DNA of 64,000 nt, from contig JBBDHG010000011.1 of assembly GCA_037951165.1 (NCBI GenBank), positions 870,001 to 934,000 on the forward strand. The letters are read 5' to 3'. Every line of letters begins with the position of its first letter. Positions within the stretch are counted from its first letter, which is position 1. Under the pieces are notes generated by a model. That model was not told the origin of the DNA. It made no database searches and was given only the letters and a program-made list of their open reading frames with translations. The stretch is from Lophius americanus (lineage: Eukaryota > Chordata > Actinopteri > Lophiiformes > Lophiidae). Position numbers and translations under genes: made by a program. Positions 1 through 46,600 of the stretch are shown here, one piece after another.

Positions 1-33144
<33,144 letters not shown>

Positions 33145-33307
33145 ACGCAGGAAGTGATGTTCTAGGATATATCCCGCTCTGTGATATTTGATTCATCGCG
33201 GCTTCTTCAAAACACTCGAGTCTGTTACGTTGTATGGAAAACTGATGAAATCCACCAGTGTTATTAAACTACATGAAGTGCAGACAGGAATGAAGGTAAA
33301 TGTAAAT

Positions 33308-33313
33308 AATAAA
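33308..33313 (+). terminator. myo3a: myo3a poly(A) signal candidate
   Basis: AATAAA 164 bases after the stop, followed by a GT-rich stretch. Other AATAAA hexamers are at 33446 and 33533. Confidence 0.55.
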
Positions 33314-33445
33314 ATGCCACACCTTTAAAAACTTGTGTTCAGTATCACCCTTTAGGTTGTCCATACGTATTTGAACATCTAGTAGAATTGTGGGAAAAAA
33401 AATCTAAAAATGATGTAAATACATGAAGCCAGGCTCTTACACTGG

Positions 33446-33451
33446 AATAAA
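33446..33451 (+). terminator. myo3a: myo3a poly(A) signal, second candidate
   Basis: AATAAA about 300 bases after the stop. Confidence 0.35.
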
Positions 33452-33949
33452 TTATATTTTAATCCATTTTTGAAGGTCGTAAAATCATCTCCAGGGTTGA
33501 AAAGAAATGTACATTCTGCTCTCTGCTCTGATAATAAACTTAAAATGTCTCAGATTCCTTGTGATTTTGTTTTATTTCATCCATCAGAGCTGCTGGCATG
33601 AGTTCATCCGGTGCATTCAGCTGCAAAATACTCCCATTGGTCCAAAAGGTCCAGGATATCAGAGGCAGCTCTGCGGCTATCAGATATTCCTCTTCATACG
33701 TTCTTATTTCCCCGTGTTGCCTTTGACATTTATGTGACATTTTAAACGAGAGGAGTCCCACAGGGAGAGTCTGATTCCCGGCGCTGCACACGCTTACATC
33801 CAGACAAAAACATCCAGACTGAACCAGGGAGGAACAGCGGTCCCGAATCCCAGCAGAGGATGAGCCGGCCGGCACCAACGCCTGAGTCCCGTACAAAAAG
33901 TAGTAGAACTGTGAGGTACAGTCCAGATATGAAGTGTTGTTGCTCCAGA

Positions 33950-34740
33950 GTTTCATATGTGCTATAGTCAGAGTTACAGTGTCATTTTTTATGCTGTAAT
34001 TAGAGTAAAAAACACACTATGGGATGGTAACAGGAATACCAGAATATTCAAATTAGTCTAACAGCATAGTAGATAAACTACATTACCGTAAATCAAAAAT
34101 CCGCAAGAATTTTAAGAGCGTAATTAACGTAAAACACACAATTTCAATTTAAAAACATAAAGCTATGGTAAAAAAATGACTGTAATGTCAAATGCAAGTA
34201 ATTATTCTAACAACAGCTTAGTTTTTTCAAATGATTTGAACTTTCATTGTAAAGGTTTCCACCACTCACCAGGAACAAACTTCAATCGCCACAGGAACAA
34301 CATGTCAAAAAAGAAAAAAAAGAAATATTACATATATTTGTAAACTGGTGTTGTTTTCATTATACAGTAATATACTGTCCTTTAATCTAATATCTTTGTA
34401 GGCGTGACCTGACACCGATCTGCCTCAGGCAACAGAAAAAAAACATTTATTTGAGGAGGGTAAAGCAGGTGGTGTAACAAAAAGCCGTTTTTTACCGTAA
34501 ACGAATAACAGATCTCAACTTTGAGCTTTATGGTTGCCTATAAAAAAAACCTCTTATGAGTTTCCATGACCTTCCAGTTATTTTTGTGACGATGAACTTC
34601 TGGAAACCACAGAAGTCAGTAATTGACTATAATGCCTTTTACATGTTCAACAAGATCTCTGTTGGTAAAATTCTGACGACCACATTTGCTGGTATTTTAC
34701 TGTAAATCATATGGATTTTTTTTTTTATTAATCAGTGTAA
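33950..34740. repeat. AT-rich teleost repeat with 'TACTGTAAAT' words
   Basis: Words such as GTTGGTAAAATTCTGACGAC and GGTATTTTACTGTAAATCA resemble a common fish repeat. Related words are at 39505-39830 and 40855-40895. Boundaries not found. Confidence 0.4.
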
Positions 34741-35509
34741 ATATACAAAGATTTAGTGTCATTAAATATTTCTATGACATTTCATCCAAGACATTGATAC
34801 ATTTGTGTTAATAACACAGGCAAATTTAATGCAGTTTTTTAATATATTTTGTTCTACTCTCGATTTTTTTATTTTTTTAGGGGTTGTGTATCAATGTATA
34901 AATATTAGGGGCAATTAATTTTATAAATCACATTATAAATAAGTGAATAAACAAGATGTAAACCTGTGTTCAGATTGATATCAAGGTCAAAACTCCAGTA
35001 TTGGAAAATAAAAACATGATTACAACAATAATCTCACAACCAGTTAAAAGCCATAGGAAATGAATTTATAGCACTATGAAAAACACAAATCCCACTTTCA
35101 CTCGTGGGGGACAGCAGACTTTTGGTTTCTCCTCACACGAATATGAAAGTATTATCATGGCTTTGCTGAAAGGTTCCGTTCATTCCAATCAATCATTTTG
35201 GCATAAGTGGTTGTTTGCGCACTACAATCATGAATCATCACAGATGTGGTTCAAACTGGTTCTGATGGCCGCAGGCTGCGTTTGCTCTCGTTCCTAAATA
35301 ACCAACCAGGACGCCTGGAATAATCAGAACCGGTGATTCTGATGGTTTAAATGTATTTTATGGACACATGCTGGATGTTTTTCCTCTATTTCAGGGAAAG
35401 AAAATCCTGAATAATGCTAATAATAATAAGATACTCAACAAAAAAAATCCAAATGTGCGCAAAGGAGCTCATAGATTTGTTCTATGAGTAGAGCTGCAGT
35501 AACGATACT

Positions 35510-36250
35510 TTTGGAGTAACGAGCCCCCGCAGGGAGAGGGGAGGTGAGGGGAGGGTGCGCACTTTGTCCTCTCCGCCCCGCTGTTTGCTCCGAGAAATAG
35601 ATCCGCAAACGCTGGGCGGCTGAATGAGTTGGCATTCACAGTCTGCGTGGAGGGTGAGCTCAGCACCCAGGGGACAAAGTGTCGTGGATGTATGGAGTCA
35701 CGACGCAGCGCAGCTCGTCATGACTTGAAGAGAATCACGATGGGATTTTTGTGACGTGTCGTGAAATTTAGGTTAGATGCAATTAGGCACCGCATCTGCG
35801 CCATGCAGCCGGAGCATGTAGCGGCTTTTTGGAACCTTTCTTCACCTGTTTGGCTTCATTTTCCATTTTATTTCATTTGATTTAGCTCATTTCCATCCAT
35901 AGCAAACAAATCCCCTGCACTGGAACTCTTTGCACTAGTGAGCAGCTTCGCCCTCCGTGCGGTCGCTGATTGCGTTAAGTCCAGAGAAGTGTTTGCGGAT
36001 TTCTGACTGGAGGAAGCTGCTTTCATGCTTTGCGCATCTTGTGGCACCTTTTATGCTTCTTTGTCCTCCACCAAACGTTTCATCCTAACGGGCTTTGCAG
36101 CAGCATCGCGCTCCTGACGGATGCGCGGCTGCATTCGGGGAGGTCCGCTCAGATTCAGCACCACATCAGCTTTGAACAGCTCCGCCACGTCGCGCGTGGA
36201 TGGGCTCTGTCGGTCTCCGTGTCTCCCACAGCACCTAACGACCGGCGACG
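35510..36250 (+). promoter_or_regulatory. gad2: Probable gad2 promoter and 5' UTR
   Basis: GC-rich, CpG-containing flank directly before the gad2 start codon, contrasting with AT-rich surroundings. No TATA box seen near the gene. A CRE-like TGACGTGT lies at 35752-35759. The transcription start cannot be fixed from sequence alone. Confidence 0.45.
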
Positions 36251-36326
36251 ATGGCATCTCAAGGTTTCTGGTCTCTTGGCGGAGATAATGCGAGGGCCAG
36301 CACCGGGAGCCAGAGCCCCAGTACGC
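36251..36326 (+). CDS. gad2: gad2 exon 1, start codon
   Basis: ATG in a strong context (ACGATGG). Reads MASQGFWSLGGDNARASTGS then QSPST; donor C|GTGAGT. 25 codons plus one base. Confidence 0.93.
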
Positions 36327-36539
36327 GTGAGTGTTTGCGGGGGGGGGGGAAAGGCGCAGCGCTAATTCCTGCACACTGAATCAAGACAGCGCAAACCCAA
36401 ACAGGCCTGCGTTTGTCTGCGTTCATGCATTTTATTTAATCTTTGTGCAGGATGCAAGAATTCAATCCGAGCGCTTGTTTTGCCTTGCGCATCGGATTCT
36501 GCCTTAAAGTTGGACCCGGAACCTGAAGCATCCTCATTT

Positions 36540-36577
<38 letters not shown>

Positions 36578-39500
36578 TCCAGCCAGGGCTTGGTGCCAAG
36601 CAGCGGCCCAGAAATTTTCCGGAGGACTTGGATCCAAATTATGTGGTATGTTTGCAGAGGGAGTTGCGCGCGAGGGGGGCGCGTGCAAGGGGGGGATGCT
36701 ATTTGTGCAATGTGCACCTTCTTTCAAGTCTTTTTATGACCAGCTGGAGTAATCAAAATGTTTAAATCCTGTTTGCGTCTCTCCTAAAAGCGCTACTCAA
36801 TGTCGGTGAAGTGGAAAAAGCCGCCGATCCGGCCGCCACGCAGCCGCCGGAGAAAGAAGCTGCAGGCACGTGCAGCTGCAACAAATCCTGCAACTGCACC
36901 AAAGCGGGCTTCTCCGACCTTTATTCAACAGGTACAGGAGCAACGCCCGATCTCCTCTCGGAGCTTTAGAGCCAGAGCACGGCCTCGCCTTGGTCGTTTA
37001 ATCGGTGTAAAAATGCGTGGCTAATAATCCTTTTTTTTTTCTTTTGTAAATAAACAGCAAATAAATGAACAAATAGACATTTTGCATTTTTAAAAATCGT
37101 TTGAACTGATCTTCCATGAGGTGATGTTTATTTAGTCTTTGTTCACACCTTCGATCAAACGCATGATGTCAAAGAAACAAAAACACAACGGAGACAAGTC
37201 GGATCCGATCACTCCCATATCTGTTTTTAAACATAATCGGTTTGGTTGGGTTCAGCGGAGGCGGACTGGTGGAGAGGTCACCTTCAGCTCAACCTCTCCT
37301 CAGGAGGACGCTTCAAAGAAATCAGTCTTAGACCTGTCACATGATAAAATACTCATCCATTTTTCCACCTGTAGGCCATATTTTTCAGCACATTCCCACT
37401 TTTTTCACCGCGCATCTTCATCGCTGCGTGGGAATATCTCCATACTTCTATCTGATGCATCTCTCCACGTTCCACCAGCACGAGAGACCCCATGTATTTA
37501 TTTTACAGACCTGCTACCTGCCACGGACGGCGACACCAAAACAATGACCTTCCTGCAGGAGGTGGTGGATATTTTACTGGCCTACATCGTCGAGTCTTTC
37601 GACCGGGAAACGAAAGTTATCGATTTTCATTATCCGAACGAGCTGCTGCAGATGAACAACTGGGAGCTGCAGGACCAGCCCACCAATCTGGATGATATCT
37701 TGATCAGCTGCCGCGCGACCCTCAAATACGCCATCAAAACAGGTGGGCCACAGTTGGATAGATGGATTTTTTTTTTTTTTTTTGCATAAAAGTTGTTTTT
37801 AAAACATGGACGTAGGCCTGAAATTGTTGTTTTAGAATCAAATCTCAAATTATAACAATAAGGTAGAATTTATTACGGAGCAGGCGTTAAAATAACCATA
37901 AAATTATTATTATTATTCTTACTATGGTTATTCTTAAAGATAATAATCGATTTTTTTTGATCGAGGAATATTATAAAAAAATTGTTAGTTGAAACGCAAT
38001 AAAGCAATTCAAAAGATATAAAATAAAGAAATAAATGAAAGAAAGACTCTGTAAGGGGGGAAATCGAGTTCTCCTCCTCTTCCTCCTCCTTGTCCGCCAG
38101 ACCGATGAATGCAGTGACGCAGTAAATGTGCTTGGTGGGAGATAATAAGGTGATAAATGGATTCCCAGGCCAAATCCATTATTTCCATTATTATCTCCTG
38201 GCTGACACACACAGGAGGACATAAAAAAAAACATTTGGAACCTTTTCTAGAGATTCTTTAACAATTCAAAAGAATCACAATTATCTTTATTTATGAGTAA
38301 ACAAATAAATGTATTTATTTTTATACCGTACTGTGATAAGATGATATAAGGACATTTTTTAAGTGCAGTATTTGTCATTTTCTTTCTTCTATCTGTCCAA
38401 GTGAGGTTTTACAGACTATAATACGTAAATAAATCATAAATTGAAATTGTGAAACTATACATTACATAAAAGACTATTGAACTCTTCATTATGTGTAACT
38501 TTAATGTCTCATGATTGTTTATATATTGTATCATTTGGGTGGAAAAGTTGAATTAAGACGCCTTTAAACTCTATAATCCCATGATGCATCAAACAGTTAA
38601 CGTTCTCAGGATGATTTAACTGCTGTACGAAGATGATGATGATGATTTCTGTGTGTTTTGCAAAAAAAAAATTCAACGTAAAAATCCAATATAAATTTCG
38701 CAGCTTAAATGTTTCAAATCTCACAGCCTTCATCCTTCATTTCTCCTCTGCTCCTTTTCACTCAGCCCACCCCAGGTACTTCAATCAGCTCTCCACAGGA
38801 TTAGACATGGTTGGACTGGCAGCCGATTGGCTTACATCCACCGCCAACACCAACATGTAAGTCTGTGGCCCGTGCTTCATCATGATTTTAAATGCTGATA
38901 ATGGCAATGAATTCTATTTCCGGTTCTTCCGTAAGCACTCTGCTCTGTCTGCCGCGGCTGATAGCGGCTTTTTTCCCCTCAATCAGTGCAAATGAAAAGG
39001 ATGAAATGAAAGGCTGCACCGCTCCCGCCCCCGCCTTTCATCCTTCCCTCCTCCCCCCTGATCCCCATGGGGATCCAAGGGGAAGAAAATTAGCTCTGAA
39101 ATTAAATTCAAACTAATCTGAAGCTAATTTTGGCGTGTGTGTTTAGAGGTGATAAACTCTGCAAGAGTCAGCATTGGCAACTGTCAGACAGCAGAAAAAA
39201 ATAGGCCTGCCGGTGAAACGGCTGCAAAAATACAGCAGGAGCCTGATGGTGGTAATTTTACTGCGAGGATGCTGGAAATGTGAGACGGCAGCAAAGAAAA
39301 TTAGGTCAAAAAAAACTGCAAACTGAATGCGAATGCTGCTGTTTAATGGAAACGCTCCATTAAAATTAAACGTTTTTTTTGTATTTTCAGAAATAGAGGT
39401 GCAGTTTCTTCCATCAGAAATAGTTCTATTCTCCATTAAAGGTCTAAAATCACTTTGAGTTTTATCTACATTTGCAATCAAACATCAATTTCAACTCTTC

Positions 39501-40261
39501 ACTCTAAAAATGTTTGTAGAAATTACAGTAAAAAAACGGTTTAAAGGCCACAGAACGAGATCAGGAAATTCAAAATATCACACCAACGTGGTTGAAGCAT
39601 TGAACTGTCTGAAAGTTAAACTTGACATATCATATATACATTATAATGTGTATGTGTGTGTGTGGTGGTGATGGTGTGTAAAACCATCACAACCAAAAAT
39701 TACAGATTTTGCTGATATACAGATATAAGCTTTCACTATAAAATATTTAACCGTTCTGCAGAAGCATACCTTCATTTCTACAGAAAGAAGATATACTGCT
39801 ATTTACTGTAATTTTATGTAATGTCATGTTAGGTGTAATATGATGCTTGATTTGTCATTTGGGATGCCAAATTAAAACGTAACTAGAAAGATGCATTTTA
39901 TGGAAGAAAAAAACATGTTTTTTCATAATTTCTGGGGCATTTCTCGATCAAATTAACATAAACAGGTTAACATTATGGCTGCTTTTCATAATAATAATAA
40001 AAAGTAAGCCCCTCAGCATTTACTAAAGGGGATTTCTGGTTGTTGTTTTTTATAGTAACTGCAATGTGTTAACATTGATTTTGATGCGTTATTACATTTT
40101 GTTTAATATTTGGTATGAAACATATATATAGATATATTCAAATATTATATTACATTATTGTTACTTTCTAGGATTTTAACCCCTTTAAAAGCCATAAAGA
40201 GAACAAAGAAAAACACTGCTGCAAAGTAGAATTTAGATCTAACTACTGTGATGGTTGGACT

Positions 40262-40301
<40 letters not shown>

Positions 40302-43300
40302 CAAATACTCACTTGGATTATTTTTTACACACAGCGTTCTCTGACATGAATTTGAACACGCACACATTATTCCCGTTACAAACATTGCCTTTATTGGTTC
40401 TACAGTGCAGAAATGAAACACATTACAGCAAATAAGGAAAACCACATGTATTCTGCTTATTATGTACAAAACAATGAAACATTGAACCATCCGATAACAA
40501 AATAGAGAAATAACAATTCTGGACTTAAGGTACCACAATGGCAGCATAACATTGAGGAGAAAGATGATTTTTGTCTCTGATGTCGGTGATATTAAAAAGA
40601 AAAAACAAAGTCAGTTTAATACGCTACAATGTGAACAGTTGTTTGTTGTCAATAATGCTAGGAAAATAAATCTTCTTTTCACAGTGAATTAATTACAATT
40701 GATAGGATGAAGGTTGAAATGATGAAATTCTCTTCCAAAAATGTCCAAACCTCGAGCCAACTGCAAAAGCAAAGCAACAATGATAAAATCAAATCAAAAT
40801 TTAAAAGACACAAAGGTCCTTGGAGAAGCACAGAGGTTTAACAATAGGCTCATAGTTGACGGTATTTTACTGTAAATTACATAGATTTTCTTACTGGCTA
40901 TTTATCGCTGATGTCTCATGGCACATCTTGTGAAACCAGAACACTGTGATCTCTCTTGTGTAACGCAGGTTCACCTATGAGGTGGCTCCCGTCTTTGTGC
41001 TGCTGGAATACGTCACCCTGAAGAAGATGAGGGACATCATTGGTTGGTCCGATGGTCGAGGAGATGGCATTTTCTCTCCTGGTATGCACAGCACCAATCC
41101 CAACACCCCTCTGCTTTACTGAGAATGGAACTGGCACACTTTGCATGTGCATGTGTGTGTGTGTGTGCGCGCTGTAACATGTCAATTTGCATTTTGATTA
41201 TATAAATGGAACTCAAAACTAATTAGCATAAAATCATTTTCCCTTTCCATCTGAAGCCCCCACCTCATCGCTCTCCAATGTTAAATTTATCCAGTCGATT
41301 TCTGTTTAACTGTTCACTAATGATTGTGATTTGCATTGTGGACGGTGTGATTTTGGAGGTGGTGTCACCCCTTGATACACGTCTGCTAATTTTTCTTTGC
41401 TGTTAAATACACATGCATGGACATTTTTAAAACTCTGCCTATGTTAGAGGGTCTGCCTCTTCATCCCCATGAGACTTTCTAGTTGAAAGTTCGGGACGTG
41501 GACCGAAACTTGACTTCTCCGTCCTTCCTCTAGGTGGTGCTATTTCTAATATGTATGCCATGCTGCTGGCCCGCTTCAAGATGTTCCCTGAAGTGAAGGA
41601 GAAAGGAATGTCATCTGTTCCCAGACTGGTGGCCTTCACATCTGAACATGTAGGAAAATTCATGCCTCACTTCAGCTGCAGGATCAATATGTGTGATGTT
41701 GGATTAAATGATAAACAATGATCACGGTTCTATTTGATTGAATCTCAGAGAGGTTCCTCTCCAGTGCAGGAGCAAATTGTTTCACACATAAGATGTGTGT
41801 ATATGTGTGTGTGTTCATGTTTAACTATCCTGCTGGGGTCCAAGACCTGACTTACCACTCACGCTATGAAGACCAATATTTTTTTGTGGGGACTGATTCC
41901 TGGTCCCCACAGGCAAGAGCATTGAGAGTTTTTGTGCATGTGTGTGTGTGCGTGTGTGTTTGTGTTTGTGTGTGCGTCTCTCACTCACCAGAATCCAAAT
42001 AAGAAGCTGATACTACGTTTGTCAAACAGTGAAGGGCACGAAGTTTCTGTCACGTCCTCTGTCACCTCCTTTATCTTTAAAAGACATTTGAAAGTTGCAG
42101 GTGGCAGAAATCCATTGAATAGCCCCCAACCTTGAAGCAAAATATTGTTACATTTATTTGATCTTTCCTATTTTCCTATTTTTTTCCTAACTTCCTGTTA
42201 TGCTTATATTCCATTATTTGTTTCTGTTATCTTTAGAGTCATTTTTCAATCAAGAAAGGTGCAGCAGCTCTTGGCATCGGGACAGAGAGTGTGATCTGCA
42301 TTAAAGTAGATCAAAGGTAAATATTAAGAGTTGGTATACACTGATCAGCCATAACATTATATCCACTGCCAGGTGAAATCAGGATAACATTGATAATCGT
42401 TTTACAATGGCACCTCTGACTGAGTTCGGACATATTATGCAGCAAGAGAACAATTTGTTCAGAAGTTGATGTTTTTGAAGCAGGAAAAATGTTCAAGAGA
42501 AAGGAATATCGTTGACAGGGGCCACTCTTTGATAGCTGCACCAGATCATCCCTAGAATTGCAGGGCTGGTTGGGCTTTCCTGCGCTACAACAGTTAGTAC
42601 CTACTAAAGTCGTCTGAGGAATAAAGAAGGAGGACGGGAGGAATGAGTGGGTCCCAATTGTTGCTTATAGGGAGTCAGGGTCAGATTTTTTTTTTTTGTC
42701 AAGATCCATGCTTTATTCCTCAAAAAAATCAAAGAAGTGTTGACATTTTTTTCTGGGGGCCTATTCTAACCCAAAAACCAATCCGGCCACTAATACGTTT
42801 CAATAAACAGGTGAAAACATAACTACCTTGGCAGAGGTATTTTTTAATATTCTACTTTTTAATCCATTACATTAATTTGATATCTGATTAGATTTAACCT
42901 CAAAAAATATTTGATGACATTTAATGACAAAACAGTGTCAAACTTCAGATTTCTCTTCAAACAGTCTAATTTAAATATTGAGGTCTATTATTTCATTAAT
43001 AACACCAACATTTTGACCAGCATAGTCAAATTTAGTTTCTCATCCAATAGGTATCATTGATTGATTTCTTTTTTGACTCTTTGAAGGTGCCCAAACTTTT
43101 ACATTATGTGATAGTTTACACCAGTATAAAATAACAAATCAATTCCTAGTGCCAAGTTTGATACTGTATAAACATGTTGGTGATAATTCTTCTGTAAGAA
43201 TTAACAGTTTTCTTCTGTCATACTTACTTTTCTTGTGAAGAAGATTTTTTTACATTGCTGTAGTGCTTTATTCACATCTTAATAATCTTTCAGTTAATTC

Positions 43301-43654
43301 TCAAACAACCTAAGAGGCAACTAAACCTTCTTTTTAATTTTTCTTTGCAGTGGTAAAATGATCCCAGCTGACCTTGAGAGGAGAATACTGGAGGCCAAAC
43401 AGAAGGTAATGTCATACACATTTCTATCATAGACATAAACACTGCACATATATAATTGTTTTGGGCCCCAGTTATCCATTACTGTGGTAGCAACTAGTCA
43501 TATCTGCACACATTGTTACAACAGAAAGACAAAACACTCAAACATCACAATATAACATCCTGCAGCACCAGTAACTAATAAAAGATAATATACAGAAGCA
43601 GTTTCTTAAAACACCCCCATTCACCCAATTATTTGAAAGGAGAACTGTGTCCGA

Positions 43655-43685
<31 letters not shown>

Positions 43686-46600
43686 CAAGAATTACAAAAT
43701 TAATCAAATCTCATCAATTGTTTGAAGAAGAATAGTATATATATATAACTAAATGCACAGAAACAGCTTTTTTTTTACAGTAACATTATATTTCATTTTT
43801 GCCTGTGCAGGGTTTCGTACCATTCTTTGTGAGTGCAACCGCTGGAACAACAGTGTACGGAGCCTTTGACCCCCTGATCGCCATTTCTGACATCTGCAAA
43901 AAGTACAACGTCTGGATGCACGTGGATGTGAGTAGCATAAATAGATGTTTTCGGAAACTAAAGACTGCACACATAAGTCAACATGCAGACAAAGAACATT
44001 TGAGAAGCACAAATTCAATACACAGTACGGTATCAGACACACAGAGCTCGCCTGTGAGTTTGACAAATCTATTTTGTCTGCTGCTCCTCTAACGGCTCAC
44101 AGTTGACCCAGATAGGAGCCAGCCATTTCCTATCTGACACTGTGTATTAGAAAAACTGGAACAGAGGCTGTAAATCATCTTCTCCCCTGACTTTTCCATC
44201 ATGAGCCCTCTCACCAAAGAAACTCTATCTGTTAATGAAGGTGATTTAGTCCTGACAGGAAGACACCTCTATTAAGACACGTTCAGGGCCTTATCTATCA
44301 ATCCTCAACTGTTGAAAGAGATGAGAGAAAACATGTTGCTTTCGATGAACTGCTGCTCCCAGCTTAGAAGTGTGTTTTGTGGGACTTTTACCCCTATGTG
44401 TTTAATCCTCAATACACAAGCGATTTTACCTCTGCCTTTTGGTCTTTGATGTCTTTATGGCATATGATCTCGGTGTCTTTGATGTCATTGAGGGCCCTTC
44501 TAGTCCTTCGGAAGTCAGTCTTCTAAAGGTAAAAAGGCTTTGACTAATGAAAGTATGTGGATTGTCTCTTAATCTGGTAGACAATTTAACTATACTGATC
44601 TGGAAAACATAACCAGAATGATATCACATCAGAGGAGGACCAATAAATTGGCGGCACCTAATAAAATATGTTTTCAAGTAATCGAACACATCATCACCAA
44701 TACAGTTGAGTGTTTGCCTTTCAGAATAGTCCTCGTCAGAAAAAAAATTCTTATGTTAAGCATTTATGGGCTATTTGAGGAATAGATGACCATCAATTTT
44801 TTTTTTTTTTGTAAAAAGTCAAAAAATTTGAGTTTACAATATCCTTGTTATTTGGCCAGTAACAAATTCATGGATAGATCCAGGGGCGAGACTAGAGGGA
44901 AATTAGCCACAGCTCAAATGTGATTGGCCCTTGATGTGTGAGCTGATGTGAATGGAGCGTACATTTACCTAAATAATAATTTATTAAGGTCATATGTGCA
45001 GCTTAACGCAGGGCTACTCTAAATGTTTTAAAAAGGAAAAAAACTGCATTATCCATAATTCATGAAGGCAATGGAAATAATCATGCCGGTCTGCTGGTAA
45101 AAACATAAAAATGTTGATTTATGTAATTTATGTATGTATGAGGTCTTGTAACTGTGTTCTCCAGTCAACAAACCAAATGCTCCTGGACATTCCATGGTCC
45201 AAATTAAGAACATGCGATGACTGGGCCTTTGCAGCAACAGCCCCAAACCTCTCAAATGAGCTACCCATGTATTTAATTGATATAAACCTTTTAAATGTTA
45301 ATATCAATGCTTATTCTCTTTTCTTTTACCCTTTTAACTTGCTTGATTTTAACTTCATATATAGTATCTATACGGCACCTTGGTAAACCCATTGTTGTTG
45401 TTTTAAATGTGCTTTATAAATGAACAGTGACTTGACTTGATTTAAGATTGGGTTTGATTTGATCTAATTTAAGTCAGGTCCAGTAAGTTTTATTTTTATA
45501 GTGCTAGATCACAACAAAAGTTGTCTGATGGCACTTTCTCAAAAGCGCATGTTTAGCCCCTACTCTTATTCTATAGAGACCCAACATTATCAAATCAACC
45601 ATTTGATAAAAATTTGACCATATGGAAAAATATTACTTCTTTGCATTTTCTTTCTTTTTTGAGGCATTTATTACTTTAATATCGTAGACACTTAATTTAT
45701 CATAAAATGAATTGTAACTAAAACTGTTTAACCCTTATTAGACTTGTTTATATTGGTAGTATCAAGTTACATAAACATGTTTAGTAAGTCCTTGCATGCT
45801 TTGATATGCCAAAAAAATCCAACAATTCAAATAGAACTTTCTTAATAGCCATAGTCACTGTCTCCTCCTCAGTGGCCCCTTTGATCTTTGATGTCCCACA
45901 TGGCTCTATCCTTGGCCCCTTACTTATTGCATATTCATGCTTCCACAAAGTGAGCTCAACCAAACTGTTGAGCAGGATATTAAAGGGATATAAAGCACCC
46001 TGCGACTCTGTAGGGTAAAATTGTGTTACGCGGGAAACCTTTTAACAGAGCAGATCCGACTCAACGTCAGCTTTATCAGGCTATTGACAATCCACACTCA
46101 CAGTCTGATTTTTGAGACAAACCAGACAGGATTTTGGACAATGAAGAGTCCTAACCCCACCCCTGAAGTAATTTACACATTCCATATGATATATCCAAGA
46201 AGTGTCCAACACAACGGAAACTCCAAGATCTGCAGAGCAACAAAAGACTTTATATCCAGTAAATGCTTTCAGGTTCAGTTGCTTGTCATAGTAGCTGCCA
46301 TTTTGGCTGCACTGAAACATCCATATCTAATGTTCAGATTTCATCTTTGTGTCCTGTCAGGGTGCGTGGGGAGGAAGTCTTCTCATGTCCAGAAGACACC
46401 GGTGGAAGCTGGACGGAGTCGAGAGGCAAGTAAAAAAGTTTTAAGGGATCAACACAATCTGACAGGTATCTAGATTTTATAATATTGTAAAATAATGATG
46501 CATGATGGGTTTTTTTCATTTACTTCAGGGCCAACTCAGTGACATGGAACCCACACAAGATGATGTCAGTCCCTTTGCAGTGTTCAGCCCTGCTGGTCAG

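Larger units (their letters stand above)
33145..36250. other. myo3a-gad2 intergenic region
   Basis: Holds myo3a poly(A) signals (33308-33538). Positions 33950-34740 are AT-rich and repeat-like, with many 'ATTACCGTAAA', 'TTTTACTGTAAATCA' words. The gad2 5' flank follows, with GC-rich patches at 35510-35600 and 35930-36250. No further gene seen. Confidence 0.6.

Noticed and set aside
36800..37024. 74-codon Arg/Pro-rich frame over gad2 exon 3
   Set aside because: Alternative frame of a real exon; the gad2 frame matches human GAD65 and splices correctly.
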